Shown: in pieces, positions 1 to 6,539 of the stretch | How the letters are laid out: the number at the start of each line of letters is the position of its first letter | Numbering within the stretch: the stretch's first letter is position 1 | From: Flammeovirgaceae bacterium UBA4659 | GTDB lineage: Bacteria; Bacteroidota; Bacteroidia; Cytophagales; Cyclobacteriaceae | Length of the DNA stretch: 8,615 nucleotides | NCBI GenBank assembly: GCA_002405445.1 | Contig: DHLV01000036.1 | Span: 1-8,615, forward strand | Direction of reading: 5' to 3' | Program-made: the position numbers and the translations under genes | The notes under the pieces: model-generated | The model's database searches: none | Seen by the model: only the letters and a program-made list of their open reading frames with translations | What the model was told of the DNA's origin: nothing

Positions 1-48
1 CGCAACAATGAAGAGTTCTTGATTTCGATGAATGGGTAGCTGATTTGC

Positions 49-117
49 TAATTCGGTGATGAGTTTAATTCGGTGATGGAAATCATCGAATCAATAAATC
101 AACGAATCATCGAATTA
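49..117. repeat. Cluster of ATTCGnTGAT repeats with a GNRA-loop hairpin
   Basis: The 13-mer TAATTCGGTGATG occurs twice in tandem (49-61 and 66-78, period 17). Inverted versions follow: AATCATCGAAT at 81-91 and 105-115, and ATCAACGAAT at 97-106. As plus-strand RNA, 68-77 pairs with 82-91 over 10 bp (one G-U) around a GGAA tetraloop. As minus-strand RNA the same stem has one A-C mismatch. An alternative 12-bp stem, 66-77 with 106-117, reaches into the helicase stop codon. There is no clear T-tract, so a terminator role is uncertain. Positions 1-48 show no recognisable feature apart from a possible gene tail. The repeats are plain in the sequence; their function is not known. Confidence 0.6.
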
Positions 118-1350
118 CTTGCGTTCATGAAAAGCCCCTTTGTATTCGGGGTCTTCGCGTTTGCGCTGGCGGTCTATTTCTCGTGCCATTTCTTGTTTTT
201 CTTCAAATGGCGTTTCTGCTATTTCAATATCGGCCGGCAATTCTTTTACAGGAATTTGCTCGCGAATGATTTTTTCAATTTGCTTGATGTGATACGTTTC
301 TGCTTTCGTAGCAAACGTAATGGCTTTACCACTTTGAAACGCGCGGCCCGTTCGGCCGATTCGGTGAACGTAATCTTCGTACACAATCGGAACATCAAAG
401 TTGATTACATGTGATACATTCACAACATCAATTCCCCGCGAAGCCACATCGGTGGCAACGAGTATTCTAAGGTTCCCCTCTTTAAATTCGTTCATCGAAT
501 TGATGCGCGTGTTCTGCCCTTTATTGGAATGAACAACTTTCACTGGCCCCATACCCTTTCGGGCGAGGTATTTGAAAATGTTATCGGCAACCTCTTTCGT
601 GCGCGTAAAAATCATCACGCGCGAAAATTCTATCTGATCGATTAAAAGTCTCTCTAAGAAATTGATTTTGGTGCGCAGGTTGGGTATGTGATATAGTTCT
701 TGCTCCACCTTTTTTGCCACGGTGGCTTGTGGCGTCACCTCCACACGAACGGGGAACTCAATAAACTCTTCTGCCAAGCGCTCTACCTTTACAGGATAGG
801 TGGCTGAAAAGAGTAGATTTTGACGCTTGTTCGGAATCACTTCAAATATCTTCCGCAACTGCGGCATAAATCCCATATCCATCATACGGTCGGCCTCGTC
901 CAGCACCAGGGTTTTGATTTGTTTGGTGATGATTTCTTTGCGGAGGTACAGGTCCATAAATCGTCCGGGGGTAGCGATGAGAATGTCAACACCATTCTGA
1001 ATGTTTTCAATCTGTGATTTAGGACCAATACCGCCATAGATCGAAACAATGCGCAAGTCTGTATACTTTGCCAGTGTTGCGGTGTGCGTTGCAACCTGCA
1101 CCACCAACTCTTTGGTGGGCACCAAAATCAAAATCCGCGGATCTTTACCTTGGGCAAATTTTGTTTTCATCAAAATAGGTAGCAAGTAGGCCGCGGTTTT
1201 GCCGGTGCCGGTTTGTGCAATGCCAATGATTTGCTGGCCTCCCATAATCAATGGTATGCACTTTTGTTGCACTTCCGTAGGCGATTCGAACCCCGCCTCG
1301 GCTACGGCATCGAGCAATTGTTTATTCAGTTTAAAGTCTTGCCATTGCAT
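115..1350 (-). CDS. DEAD-box ATP-dependent RNA helicase (RhlE-like)
   Basis: A complete 411-residue protein with all the classical superfamily 2 motifs in order: Q motif (about 21-28), motif I AQTGTGKT (45-52), Ia PTKEL (78-82), GG (106-107), Ib TPGR (127-130), II DEAD (151-154), III SAT (182-184), IV around 245-252, V ATDVASRGID (299-308) and VI HRIGRTGR (329-336). Proteins of this family are cytoplasmic and use ATP to unwind or remodel short RNA duplexes in ribosome assembly, mRNA decay or cold adaptation. The C-terminal extension is short (about 380-411), charged and without an RNA-binding domain, which fits the RhlE/RhlB-like group better than DeaD or DbpA. The ATG at 1350 gives a normal N-terminus directly before the Q motif. 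The gene is divergent from pyrC across 26 bp. The exact subfamily, and so the gene symbol, is not assigned. Confidence 0.95.
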   Translation of the reverse strand: MQWQDFKLNKQLLDAVAEAGFESPTEVQQKCIPLIMGGQQIIGIAQTGTGKTAAYLLPILMKTKFAQGKDPRILILVPTKELVVQVATHTATLAKYTDLRIVSIYGGIGPKSQIENIQNGVDILIATPGRFMDLYLRKEIITKQIKTLVLDEADRMMDMGFMPQLRKIFEVIPNKRQNLLFSATYPVKVERLAEEFIEFPVRVEVTPQATVAKKVEQELYHIPNLRTKINFLERLLIDQIEFSRVMIFTRTKEVADNIFKYLARKGMGPVKVVHSNKGQNTRINSMNEFKEGNLRILVATDVASRGIDVVNVSHVINFDVPIVYEDYVHRIGRTGRAFQSGKAITFATKAETYHIKQIEKIIREQIPVKELPADIEIAETPFEEKQEMAREIDRQRKREDPEYKGAFHERK

Positions 1351-1369
1351 GGGTATCGCTTTATCTTTA
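1339..1369 (+). promoter_or_regulatory. Candidate pyrC promoter inside the 26-bp divergent gap
   Basis: TATCTTTA (1362-1369) matches the Bacteroidota -7 element TAnnTTTG except at the last base, and a TTG (1339-1341) lies 20 bp upstream as a possible -33 element. Transcription would then start only a few bases before the pyrC ATG at 1377, giving a nearly leaderless mRNA. The -33 element would lie inside the 5' end of the helicase gene. No equally good element is seen for the opposite direction; a TACCTTGT on the minus strand just upstream of the helicase is a weak match. Confidence 0.3.
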
Positions 1370-1376
1370 CAAGGTA

Positions 1377-2717
1377 ATGAAGTCTACCTTAATCACGAAT
1401 GCAAAAATAGTCAACGAAGGCAAGGTCTTTGAAGGCGATGTGCTCATTAAAGGTCCATTTATTGAAAAAGTAGGTGGTGACCTGCAAAACCAAAATGTTT
1501 CTCAAGTAGTGGATGCGCGGGGTCATTGGCTGTTGCCAGGTGCCATTGATGACCAAGTGCACTTTCGTGAACCGGGGCTCACACATAAAGGTACCATCTA
1601 TACTGAATCGCGGGCTGCCGTGGCAGGTGGCGTTACTAGTTTTATGGAAATGCCGAATACCAACCCACCCGCCTTCACGCAGGCGTTGTTGGCAGATAAA
1701 TATCAAATTGCTTCGCGCGATTCGCTCGCGAACTATTCCTTTTTCATGGGCACTTCGAACGATAACCTGGAAGAAGTACTAAAGACGGATATCAAAACTG
1801 TGTGTGGGTTAAAAATATTCATGGGCTCGTCTACCGGTAATTTATTGGTAGATGACCCGAAAGTATTAGAATCGGTTTTTTCGAGGTTCCCATCTATAAT
1901 TGCCACGCATTGCGAAGATGAACCTACCATTCGGAAAAATCTGGCTGACTACAAAGAAAAGTACGGAGACAACTGTCCGGTGGCGTATCATCCTTTGATT
2001 CGGAATGAAGACGCATGTTATAAGTCGTCATCATTTGCAATTGGTTTGGCGAAGAAGCACGGCACGCGTCTGCACATACTACATATCTCAACCGCCAAAG
2101 AAACCTACTTGTTTGATAATACGCTGCCGCTGGAGAAGAAGAAAATTACTACAGAGGCATGCATCCACCATCTGTGGTTTAATGATGCAGACTATGCCCG
2201 ATTAGGCATGAACATCAAGTGGAACCCTGCCATCAAAAAAGCAAGTGACCAGTCCCAAATATTGAAAGCCTTGTTGGACAACCGTATTGATGTGATTGCG
2301 ACCGATCATGCTCCCCATACCATAGAAGAAAAGCAACAGGGTTATTTTCAGGCACCCTCGGGCGGGCCGTTGGTTCAACATAGCATCGTAGCGATGTTAG
2401 AAATGCAGCGGCAAGGGAAGATTACGCTGGAGCAGGTAGTGCAGAAAATGAGCCACAACGTGGCCATTCTTTTTCAAATCGACAGGCGGGGCTTCATCCG
2501 CGAGGGGTATTATGCCGACCTCGTGCTAGTGAACCCGAATCAGCCATGGACCGTGAAGAAGGAAAACATTTTGGCCAAGTGTGGATGGTCACCTTTTGAG
2601 GGTCAAACCTTTCATTCAGCCGTTTCGCATACATGGATCTCAGGTCATTTGGCGTATGCAGAGGGGAAATTTAACGAGTCAAAAATGGGAGAACGGATGG
2701 CGTTTAACCGGGATTGA
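1377..2717 (+). CDS. pyrC: Dihydroorotase, class I
   Basis: A complete 446-residue amidohydrolase. Dihydroorotase catalyses reversible cyclisation of N-carbamoyl-aspartate to dihydroorotate, the third step of pyrimidine synthesis, in the cytoplasm. Visible motifs are the metal-site segment DDQVHFREPG (58-67), MPNT (92-95), the lysine in GLKIFMGSS (K146, probable carboxylated metal bridge), the metal histidines H178 (ATHCEDE) and H236 (LHILHIS), and the catalytic aspartate D310 in ATDHAPH. The C-terminus has the usual ADLVLV strand (380-385) and a WSPFEG motif (404-409). The first histidine of the normal HxH pair is glutamine here (Q60-V-H62). I recall this form from dihydroorotases of this phylum, so it is probably not a defect. 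Allantoinase or dihydropyrimidinase are the alternatives, but the REPG and MPNT motifs favour dihydroorotase. The ATG at 1377 starts a normal N-terminal beta strand. Confidence 0.9.
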   Translation: MKSTLITNAKIVNEGKVFEGDVLIKGPFIEKVGGDLQNQNVSQVVDARGHWLLPGAIDDQVHFREPGLTHKGTIYTESRAAVAGGVTSFMEMPNTNPPAFTQALLADKYQIASRDSLANYSFFMGTSNDNLEEVLKTDIKTVCGLKIFMGSSTGNLLVDDPKVLESVFSRFPSIIATHCEDEPTIRKNLADYKEKYGDNCPVAYHPLIRNEDACYKSSSFAIGLAKKHGTRLHILHISTAKETYLFDNTLPLEKKKITTEACIHHLWFNDADYARLGMNIKWNPAIKKASDQSQILKALLDNRIDVIATDHAPHTIEEKQQGYFQAPSGGPLVQHSIVAMLEMQRQGKITLEQVVQKMSHNVAILFQIDRRGFIREGYYADLVLVNPNQPWTVKKENILAKCGWSPFEGQTFHSAVSHTWISGHLAYAEGKFNESKMGERMAFNRD

Positions 2718-2724
2718 TTTCCGT

Positions 2725-2755
2725 TTTGGATTTTCGGGTAAGCTACCTACCTTTG
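2725..2755 (+). promoter_or_regulatory. Promoter of the tRNA-His gene
   Basis: TTTG at 2725-2728 and TACCTTTG at 2748-2755 are exact matches to the Bacteroidota -33 (TTTG) and -7 (TAnnTTTG) elements, with a 19-bp spacer. Transcription would start near 2760, about 27 bases before the tRNA. The promoter begins just after the pyrC stop codon. Confidence 0.7.
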
Positions 2756-2786
2756 CGTTCCCAATCGCGTTTGCGGTGGGATTTTT

Positions 2787-2861
2787 GGTGAGCGTAGTTC
2801 AGTTGGTTAGAACATCAGATTGTGATTCTGAGGGTCGTGGGTTCGAGTCCCATCGCCCACC
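2787..2861 (+). tRNA. tRNA-His, anticodon GTG
   Basis: The cloverleaf folds by eye. The acceptor is GTGAGCG (2788-2794) with CGCCCAC (2854-2860). The D stem is GTTC/GAAC (2797-2800 with 2810-2813). The anticodon stem TCAGA/TCTGA (2815-2819 with 2827-2831) has loop TTGTGAT and anticodon GTG at 2822-2824. The variable loop is GGGTC. The T stem GTGGG/CCCAT (2837-2841 with 2849-2853) has loop TTCGAGT. The histidine identity element is present: an extra G at -1 (2787) opposite C73 (2861). CCA is not encoded. The acceptor has one mismatch, A4 (2791) opposite C69 (2857). The last 14 bases of the gene are repeated 416 bp downstream. Confidence 0.93.
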
Positions 2862-2896
2862 CGTAAAATGAAAACCCCGCGAGAGTGGGGTTTTTT
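2848..2896 (+). repeat. Direct repeat copy 1: tRNA-His 3' end plus terminator (attL-like)
   Basis: These 49 bp run from the last T-loop base of the tRNA-His gene through its 3' end, the spacer and the terminator. They recur at 3264-3312 with 46 of 49 identical; the first 36 bp (2848-2883) are perfect. The three differences are at 2884 (A versus G), 2886 (T versus C) and 2893 (T versus C). A direct repeat that begins at a tRNA 3' end is the usual mark of integration at a tRNA gene. Confidence 0.85.
2871..2896 (+). terminator. Intrinsic terminator of tRNA-His
   Basis: AAAACCCCGC (2871-2880), a GAGA loop, and GTGGGGTTTT (2885-2894) form a 10-bp stem with one G-U pair (2879 with 2886), followed by a T-run ending at 2896. 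It ends 6 bp before the GIY-YIG start codon. Confidence 0.85.
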
Positions 2897-2902
2897 ACTA
2901 CC

Positions 2903-3160
2903 ATGAGTTTTTACGTTTACATCCTTGTTTCAGAGTTTGACCAATCGTTCTATATAGGCCAAACCGCCAGTCTTTCGGATAGGCTTGAGCGGCACAATGC
3001 TGGTTTCGAAAAATATACTTCCAAGAAACGCCCTTGGAAATTGCTTTGGTCAGCCGAAGTGTGCAGCCGCTCGGAAGCAATGAAGCTTGAAAGAAAAATC
3101 AAGAATTTTAAATCGAGAAAAAGAATCCAACAGTTTATCGAAGCAAATCACTCTGGTTAA
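2903..3160 (+). CDS. Single-domain GIY-YIG endonuclease (UPF0213/YhbQ-like)
   Basis: A complete 85-residue protein that is a single GIY-YIG nuclease domain. VYI (5-7) and YIG (17-19) are the two halves of the signature motif. DRLERHN (26-32) carries the conserved arginine, and E63 in AMKLERKIK fits the metal-binding glutamate. The C-terminus is basic (KNFKSRKR, 67-74), suited to nucleic-acid contact. There is no extra DNA-binding domain as in intron homing enzymes. I chose ATG 2903; an upstream in-frame GTG at 2885 lies inside the terminator stem and would add six unlikely residues. No promoter is visible between terminator and start, so expression may depend on read-through from tRNA-His. 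The gene is bracketed by copies of the tRNA-His 3' end. Its substrate is unknown; a role in mobility of the unit is inference. Confidence 0.85.
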   Translation: MSFYVYILVSEFDQSFYIGQTASLSDRLERHNAGFEKYTSKKRPWKLLWSAEVCSRSEAMKLERKIKNFKSRKRIQQFIEANHSG

Positions 3161-3216
3161 AATTAGTAAAACGCTTGGCTGAGCAAAACGGTGTTTCAGT
3201 TTTCGTATTCAAGTGC

Positions 3217-3260
3217 CGTTTCGCGCTGCGCGAAACGAGCATGCTCGAGCCATAGGCTCG
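3217..3260. repeat. Three abutting inverted repeats after the GIY-YIG gene
   Basis: Three perfect inverted repeats lie end to end. CGTTTCGCGC/GCGCGAAACG (3217-3237) has one central base. The 12-bp palindrome CGAGCATGCTCG is at 3236-3247. CGAGCC-ATA-GGCTCG is at 3246-3260. They share bases at their joints, so alternative foldings compete. A weaker bulged pair, CTGA..AAAC with GTTTCAG, lies upstream around 3179-3199. The group sits between the nuclease stop codon and the second tRNA-end copy, and has no T-run of its own. Confidence 0.8.
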
Positions 3261-3263
3261 GCA

Positions 3264-3312
3264 TCCCATCGCCCACCCGTAAAATGAAAACCCCGCGAGG
3301 GCGGGGTTCTTT
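3264..3312 (+). repeat. Direct repeat copy 2: displaced tRNA-His 3' end plus terminator (attR-like)
   Basis: This is the second copy of the 49-bp block at 2848-2896. It holds only the 3' part of a tRNA (3' T-stem strand, acceptor strand, C73) with no D or anticodon arm before it, so it is a tRNA remnant, not a gene. The bases just upstream (GCTCGGCA, 3256-3263) loosely resemble the tRNA T-loop GTTCGAG, so similarity fades rather than stops. The terminator stem here has a G-C pair where copy 1 has G-U. Confidence 0.85.
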
Positions 3313-3313
3313 T
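3287..3313. terminator. Intrinsic terminator, probably bidirectional
   Basis: AACCCCGC (3289-3296), a GAGG loop and GCGGGGTT (3301-3308) form a perfect 8-bp stem followed by CTTTTT on the plus strand. Read on the minus strand, the same stem is followed by TTTTCATTTT. It can therefore end both the GIY-YIG transcript and the Asp-box gene, whose stop codon is at 3356. Confidence 0.75.
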
Positions 3314-3355
3314 TATTGATGATTTTGCAACGAGTTGGTATCAACAGACCGCGGG

Positions 3356-6300
3356 CTACTTCTTCTTATCAATAATCGCCTTCATCTGTTTGTTCATCAG
3401 CACCGGGTTGATGGCATCGATACCGGATTTTAGCGTGGTCTCAAGTTTTGCGAGGTGGCCATCGAGTTCTTTGCTGAGTTCGTCAAAAACTTTGTACGCA
3501 CCAGTGGTGGGTTTGGCATCGCCCGTTTCCAAACTGCGCCTCAAGGCCGAGAGTCGATTACCGAGTTTGATTGGGAAATTAAGCGGGTCTTGGCCGCTGC
3601 GGTTTTTAGTTTGATACAAATCTTCTTCGATGGCAGTTATCTTGGCAATCAAGTCTTTTGCCGAGGCGGAGAAAGCAGGGTCGTTTACTTCTTTAGCACG
3701 TTCTTCAATTTGCTTTTTCAAATCGCGAATGCGGATGACCGCTTCGTTGGCAGCCGACTCGCGGTCGCGGATTTTGATGGCCAAGTCAAACGTCTCTTTC
3801 AAATCTGCTTCGCTCACACCCTTCAGGTTTGGATTCATCTTGACCGTAAACGGATACGTTTGTGTGTAGCTTCCTGCCTTGATGCGCACTTGATATTTTC
3901 CTGTTGGTGCCTTTGGTCCGTTTTGCGGACGCGCTCCCCAAATGATGATGCCATCAAAAATGGTAGCTCCTTCGTAGCGACCGTTCCACCGGAAGGTGTT
4001 CAATCCCGCAGCAGCGGTTGGCTTACTATCGCCACCGCCCCAGAAGTCTCCTTCCGTTGGTTTCTCTTCTGTTTTTGTGCCAGAATACTTGCGCACTAGA
4101 TTTCCGTTCGCATCTAAAATCTCAAGCTTCACCGTGTCGACTTTTTCTTTTAAGTAGTATTGAAACGTGGCATCATACACACCGCGGATCGCATCACTCG
4201 GTTGAAACAGAATTGCATTTTGCTTCATCAACTCTGGCGTGAGTTGCCGCAGCGGATTGATGTCATCCAAAATCCAAAACCCACGACCGTGCGTACCCAG
4301 CACCACATCATCATTCTTCACCACCAAATCGCGAATGGGTGTATCGGGTAAATTCAATTGAAGGGGTTGCCAATGATCACCAGCATTGAACGATACATAC
4401 GCTCCATGCTCTGTGCCTAAAAACAAAAGTCCGGGACGCACATGGTCTTCACGTATTGATCTGGAGAAATGCCCATCTTTAATTCCGGTTATGATCTTCG
4501 TCCATGTCTTTCCATAATCAGTCGTTCTGAAGACATAAGGCTGACGATCATCTACCTGATACCGAAATGCTGCCACGTAAGCTGTACCTGCTTTGTGTCG
4601 CGACTCATCGATGATGGCAACTACAGAATTTTTTGGTAAATCCTTTGGTGTAATATTCGCCCAGTTTTTTCCGCCATCACGTGTGATGTTTATCTTTCCA
4701 TCGTCACTTCCTGCCCAAATCGTATTCACATCATGAAACGAAGGAGAAAGTGCAAATACAGTCGCATAAATTTCCGGGCCGTTCATGTCGCGTGTGATTT
4801 CGCCTCCGGATATTCCCAATGTCTCAGGGTCGGCATACGTTAAGTCAGGAGAAATTTTTTCCCAGCTCTGCCCGTCATCGGTTGTTTTCCACACGTGCTG
4901 CGAGCACGTGTACAAAATTTTTGAGTCTCTTGGAGAGAAGACGATGGGATACGTCCACTGCCACCGCTCAGACAACGAGCTGGCCGGCTCGCCTGAGAAG
5001 AATCTTGGGTACACTTGTATGTCACGAATTTGCCCGGTGCTCACATCTTTGCGCGTGAGCAACGCTCCCTGACTTCCGGCATAGTAGATGTTTGGATTAT
5101 CGGGATGCGAGGTGATGTAACCACTCTCGCCACCGCCTACATCATAACCCCATTCGCCCAGCACATTCATGTGATTCCAACCTTCGCTGGGGATGGCAAT
5201 CGTAGAATTATCTTGCTGCGCGCCTGCCACATGATACGGCACGTGATTGGTGGTAGTGACATGGTAAAATTGTGTGGTGATGTAATCTTCGTCCGTCCAA
5301 CTCTTGCCACCATTCACGGATACACAACCGCCACCATCATTTGAAGTAATCATTCGCAGCGCATTGTTCGGGTCAATCCACAAGTCGTGGTTGTCGCCAT
5401 GCGGCACTTTTATTTCGGTATCGAACTTTACACCGCCATCGGTTGACTTCCAAAAATCTACATTCAAACAATAGACCGTTTCGCGGTCGAGCGGGTCGGC
5501 ATAAATTCTGGAATAATAAAAAGCCCGCTGCCTGAGTTTTCGTTCATCATTTGTTTTCTTCCAGGTTGCACCCGCATCATCGCTGCGATACACGCCACCA
5601 TCGTTCGCCTCTACAATTGCCCACAATCTTTTATTATCGGCAGGCGAAACCGTGATGCCAATTTTTCCAATCGGCCCTGCTGGCATGCCCGGATTCGATG
5701 TCAGATCAATCCAGGTGTCGCCACCATTTTCTGATTTCCACAATTTGCAATCGGGGCCACCGCCCCACATTTTCCACGTTCTGCGATACACCTGCCATGT
5801 AGTGGCGTAAACGATTTTGGGGTTAATTCTATCGATGATAAGGTCAGCCGCCCCTGCTTTGGGGCTCATGTAAAGAATTTTTTTCCACGTGTTGCCACCA
5901 TCGGTGGAGCGGAATACTCCACGCTCTTCGTTATCCCCGTAAGGATGGCCCAGGGCTGCCACATACACAACATCCGGGTTAGTTGGATGGACGCGAATGC
6001 GCGCAATGGCCTGCGTTTCTTTTAAACCCAAATGCCGCCATGTCTTGCCACCATCTACTGTTTTGTAAACGCCATCTCCCTGTGTGATGCTGCCACGCAA
6101 TTGCGTTTCGCCCGCACCAATGTATACAATGTCGGGATTGGTTTCGGCCACGGCCACGGCACCAATCGAAGACGAAGAGATCTGCCCATCCGTTACCGGA
6201 AACCATTCTTGTCCACCATCGGTAGTCTTCCACAAGCCGCCACCGGTGGCGCCAAAGTAATATTCGTTTGGCCGACCCGGGCTGCCGGAACTACCAAGTG

Positions 6301-6427
6301 AACGCCCACCCCGCGCGGGGCCAATGTTGCGCCACTTGAGTTTGTCGAAATATTTGGAGTCGATGGTTTGGGCTTGAAGATAAGTTAATCCCAAAAAGAA
6401 GAACGAGAGGTAGAGTAGGTATCGCAT
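3356..6427 (-). CDS. Exported Asp-box (BNR/sortilin-like) beta-propeller repeat protein
   Basis: A complete 1023-residue protein. The N-terminus MRYLLYLSFFFLGLTYLQAQ is a signal peptide with a likely cut after AQ at 20. At least 11 Asp-box motifs of the S/T-x-D-G-G-x-T-W kind follow, at about 67, 122, 173, 231, 281, 327, 370, 514, 582, 634 and 679. They are spaced as blades of one or two beta-propellers, as in VPS10/sortilin and BNR 'glycosyl hydrolase-like' proteins. After about 720 there is a beta-sandwich-like region (KLEILDANGN at 767-776, FRWNG at 812-816), then a charged helical tail (about 870-1023). No type IX secretion C-terminal domain or lipobox is seen, so the periplasm is the likely site. 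Many relatives are called glycosidases without proof; I see no catalytic signature and assign no enzyme activity. A weak promoter match (TATATTTC on the minus strand, 6445-6452) lies 17 bp upstream of the start. Confidence 0.85.
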   Translation of the reverse strand: MRYLLYLSFFFLGLTYLQAQTIDSKYFDKLKWRNIGPARGGRSLGSSGSPGRPNEYYFGATGGGLWKTTDGGQEWFPVTDGQISSSSIGAVAVAETNPDIVYIGAGETQLRGSITQGDGVYKTVDGGKTWRHLGLKETQAIARIRVHPTNPDVVYVAALGHPYGDNEERGVFRSTDGGNTWKKILYMSPKAGAADLIIDRINPKIVYATTWQVYRRTWKMWGGGPDCKLWKSENGGDTWIDLTSNPGMPAGPIGKIGITVSPADNKRLWAIVEANDGGVYRSDDAGATWKKTNDERKLRQRAFYYSRIYADPLDRETVYCLNVDFWKSTDGGVKFDTEIKVPHGDNHDLWIDPNNALRMITSNDGGGCVSVNGGKSWTDEDYITTQFYHVTTTNHVPYHVAGAQQDNSTIAIPSEGWNHMNVLGEWGYDVGGGESGYITSHPDNPNIYYAGSQGALLTRKDVSTGQIRDIQVYPRFFSGEPASSLSERWQWTYPIVFSPRDSKILYTCSQHVWKTTDDGQSWEKISPDLTYADPETLGISGGEITRDMNGPEIYATVFALSPSFHDVNTIWAGSDDGKINITRDGGKNWANITPKDLPKNSVVAIIDESRHKAGTAYVAAFRYQVDDRQPYVFRTTDYGKTWTKIITGIKDGHFSRSIREDHVRPGLLFLGTEHGAYVSFNAGDHWQPLQLNLPDTPIRDLVVKNDDVVLGTHGRGFWILDDINPLRQLTPELMKQNAILFQPSDAIRGVYDATFQYYLKEKVDTVKLEILDANGNLVRKYSGTKTEEKPTEGDFWGGGDSKPTAAAGLNTFRWNGRYEGATIFDGIIIWGARPQNGPKAPTGKYQVRIKAGSYTQTYPFTVKMNPNLKGVSEADLKETFDLAIKIRDRESAANEAVIRIRDLKKQIEERAKEVNDPAFSASAKDLIAKITAIEEDLYQTKNRSGQDPLNFPIKLGNRLSALRRSLETGDAKPTTGAYKVFDELSKELDGHLAKLETTLKSGIDAINPVLMNKQMKAIIDKKK

Positions 6428-6531
6428 ACGGTAAGGTTATAGTTGAAATATAGGAAAAAAAGAATCTGTGCCGCGTGCAAATTATACCAATGGCAGAGAG
6501 TGATTTCATTCCCTCTCATTAAAATTCTTGC

Positions 6532-6539
6532 TATTTTTG
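6532..6539 (+). promoter_or_regulatory. -7 promoter element for clpS-recR
   Basis: TATTTTTG is an exact TAnnTTTG match 15 bp before the clpS ATG at 6555. No clear TTTG -33 element is seen at the usual distance. The predicted start of transcription (about 6544-6546) excludes the upstream TTG start at 6528. The gap 6428-6554 is a divergent promoter region shared with the Asp-box gene. Confidence 0.45.

Noticed and set aside
1..39. Possible 3' end of a plus-strand gene, frame 1 ending in TAG at 37-39
   Set aside because: Twelve codons are too few to support a gene, although a convergent neighbour ending here is plausible.
2581..2871. Open frame of 96 codons overlapping the pyrC end and the tRNA
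   Set aside because: Its second half is simply a translation of the tRNA-His gene, and its first half is an out-of-frame shadow of pyrC.
2885..2902. GTG start for the GIY-YIG protein
   Set aside because: It lies in the 3' arm and T-run of the tRNA terminator, and the domain begins directly after ATG 2903.
2848..3299. CRISPR-like repeat pair
   Set aside because: There are only two copies 416 bp apart with a gene between them, and the repeat is explained by the tRNA 3' end and terminator.
3135..3344. Minus-strand open frame of 69 codons across the inverted repeats and second terminator
   Set aside because: It reads through a terminator stem and the palindromes and lacks a recognisable domain. 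Any conservation would be better explained by the repeated DNA than by a protein.
3455..4099. Plus-strand open frame of 214 codons inside the Asp-box gene
   Set aside because: It lies entirely antisense to a convincing 1023-residue gene and shows no recognisable domain of its own.
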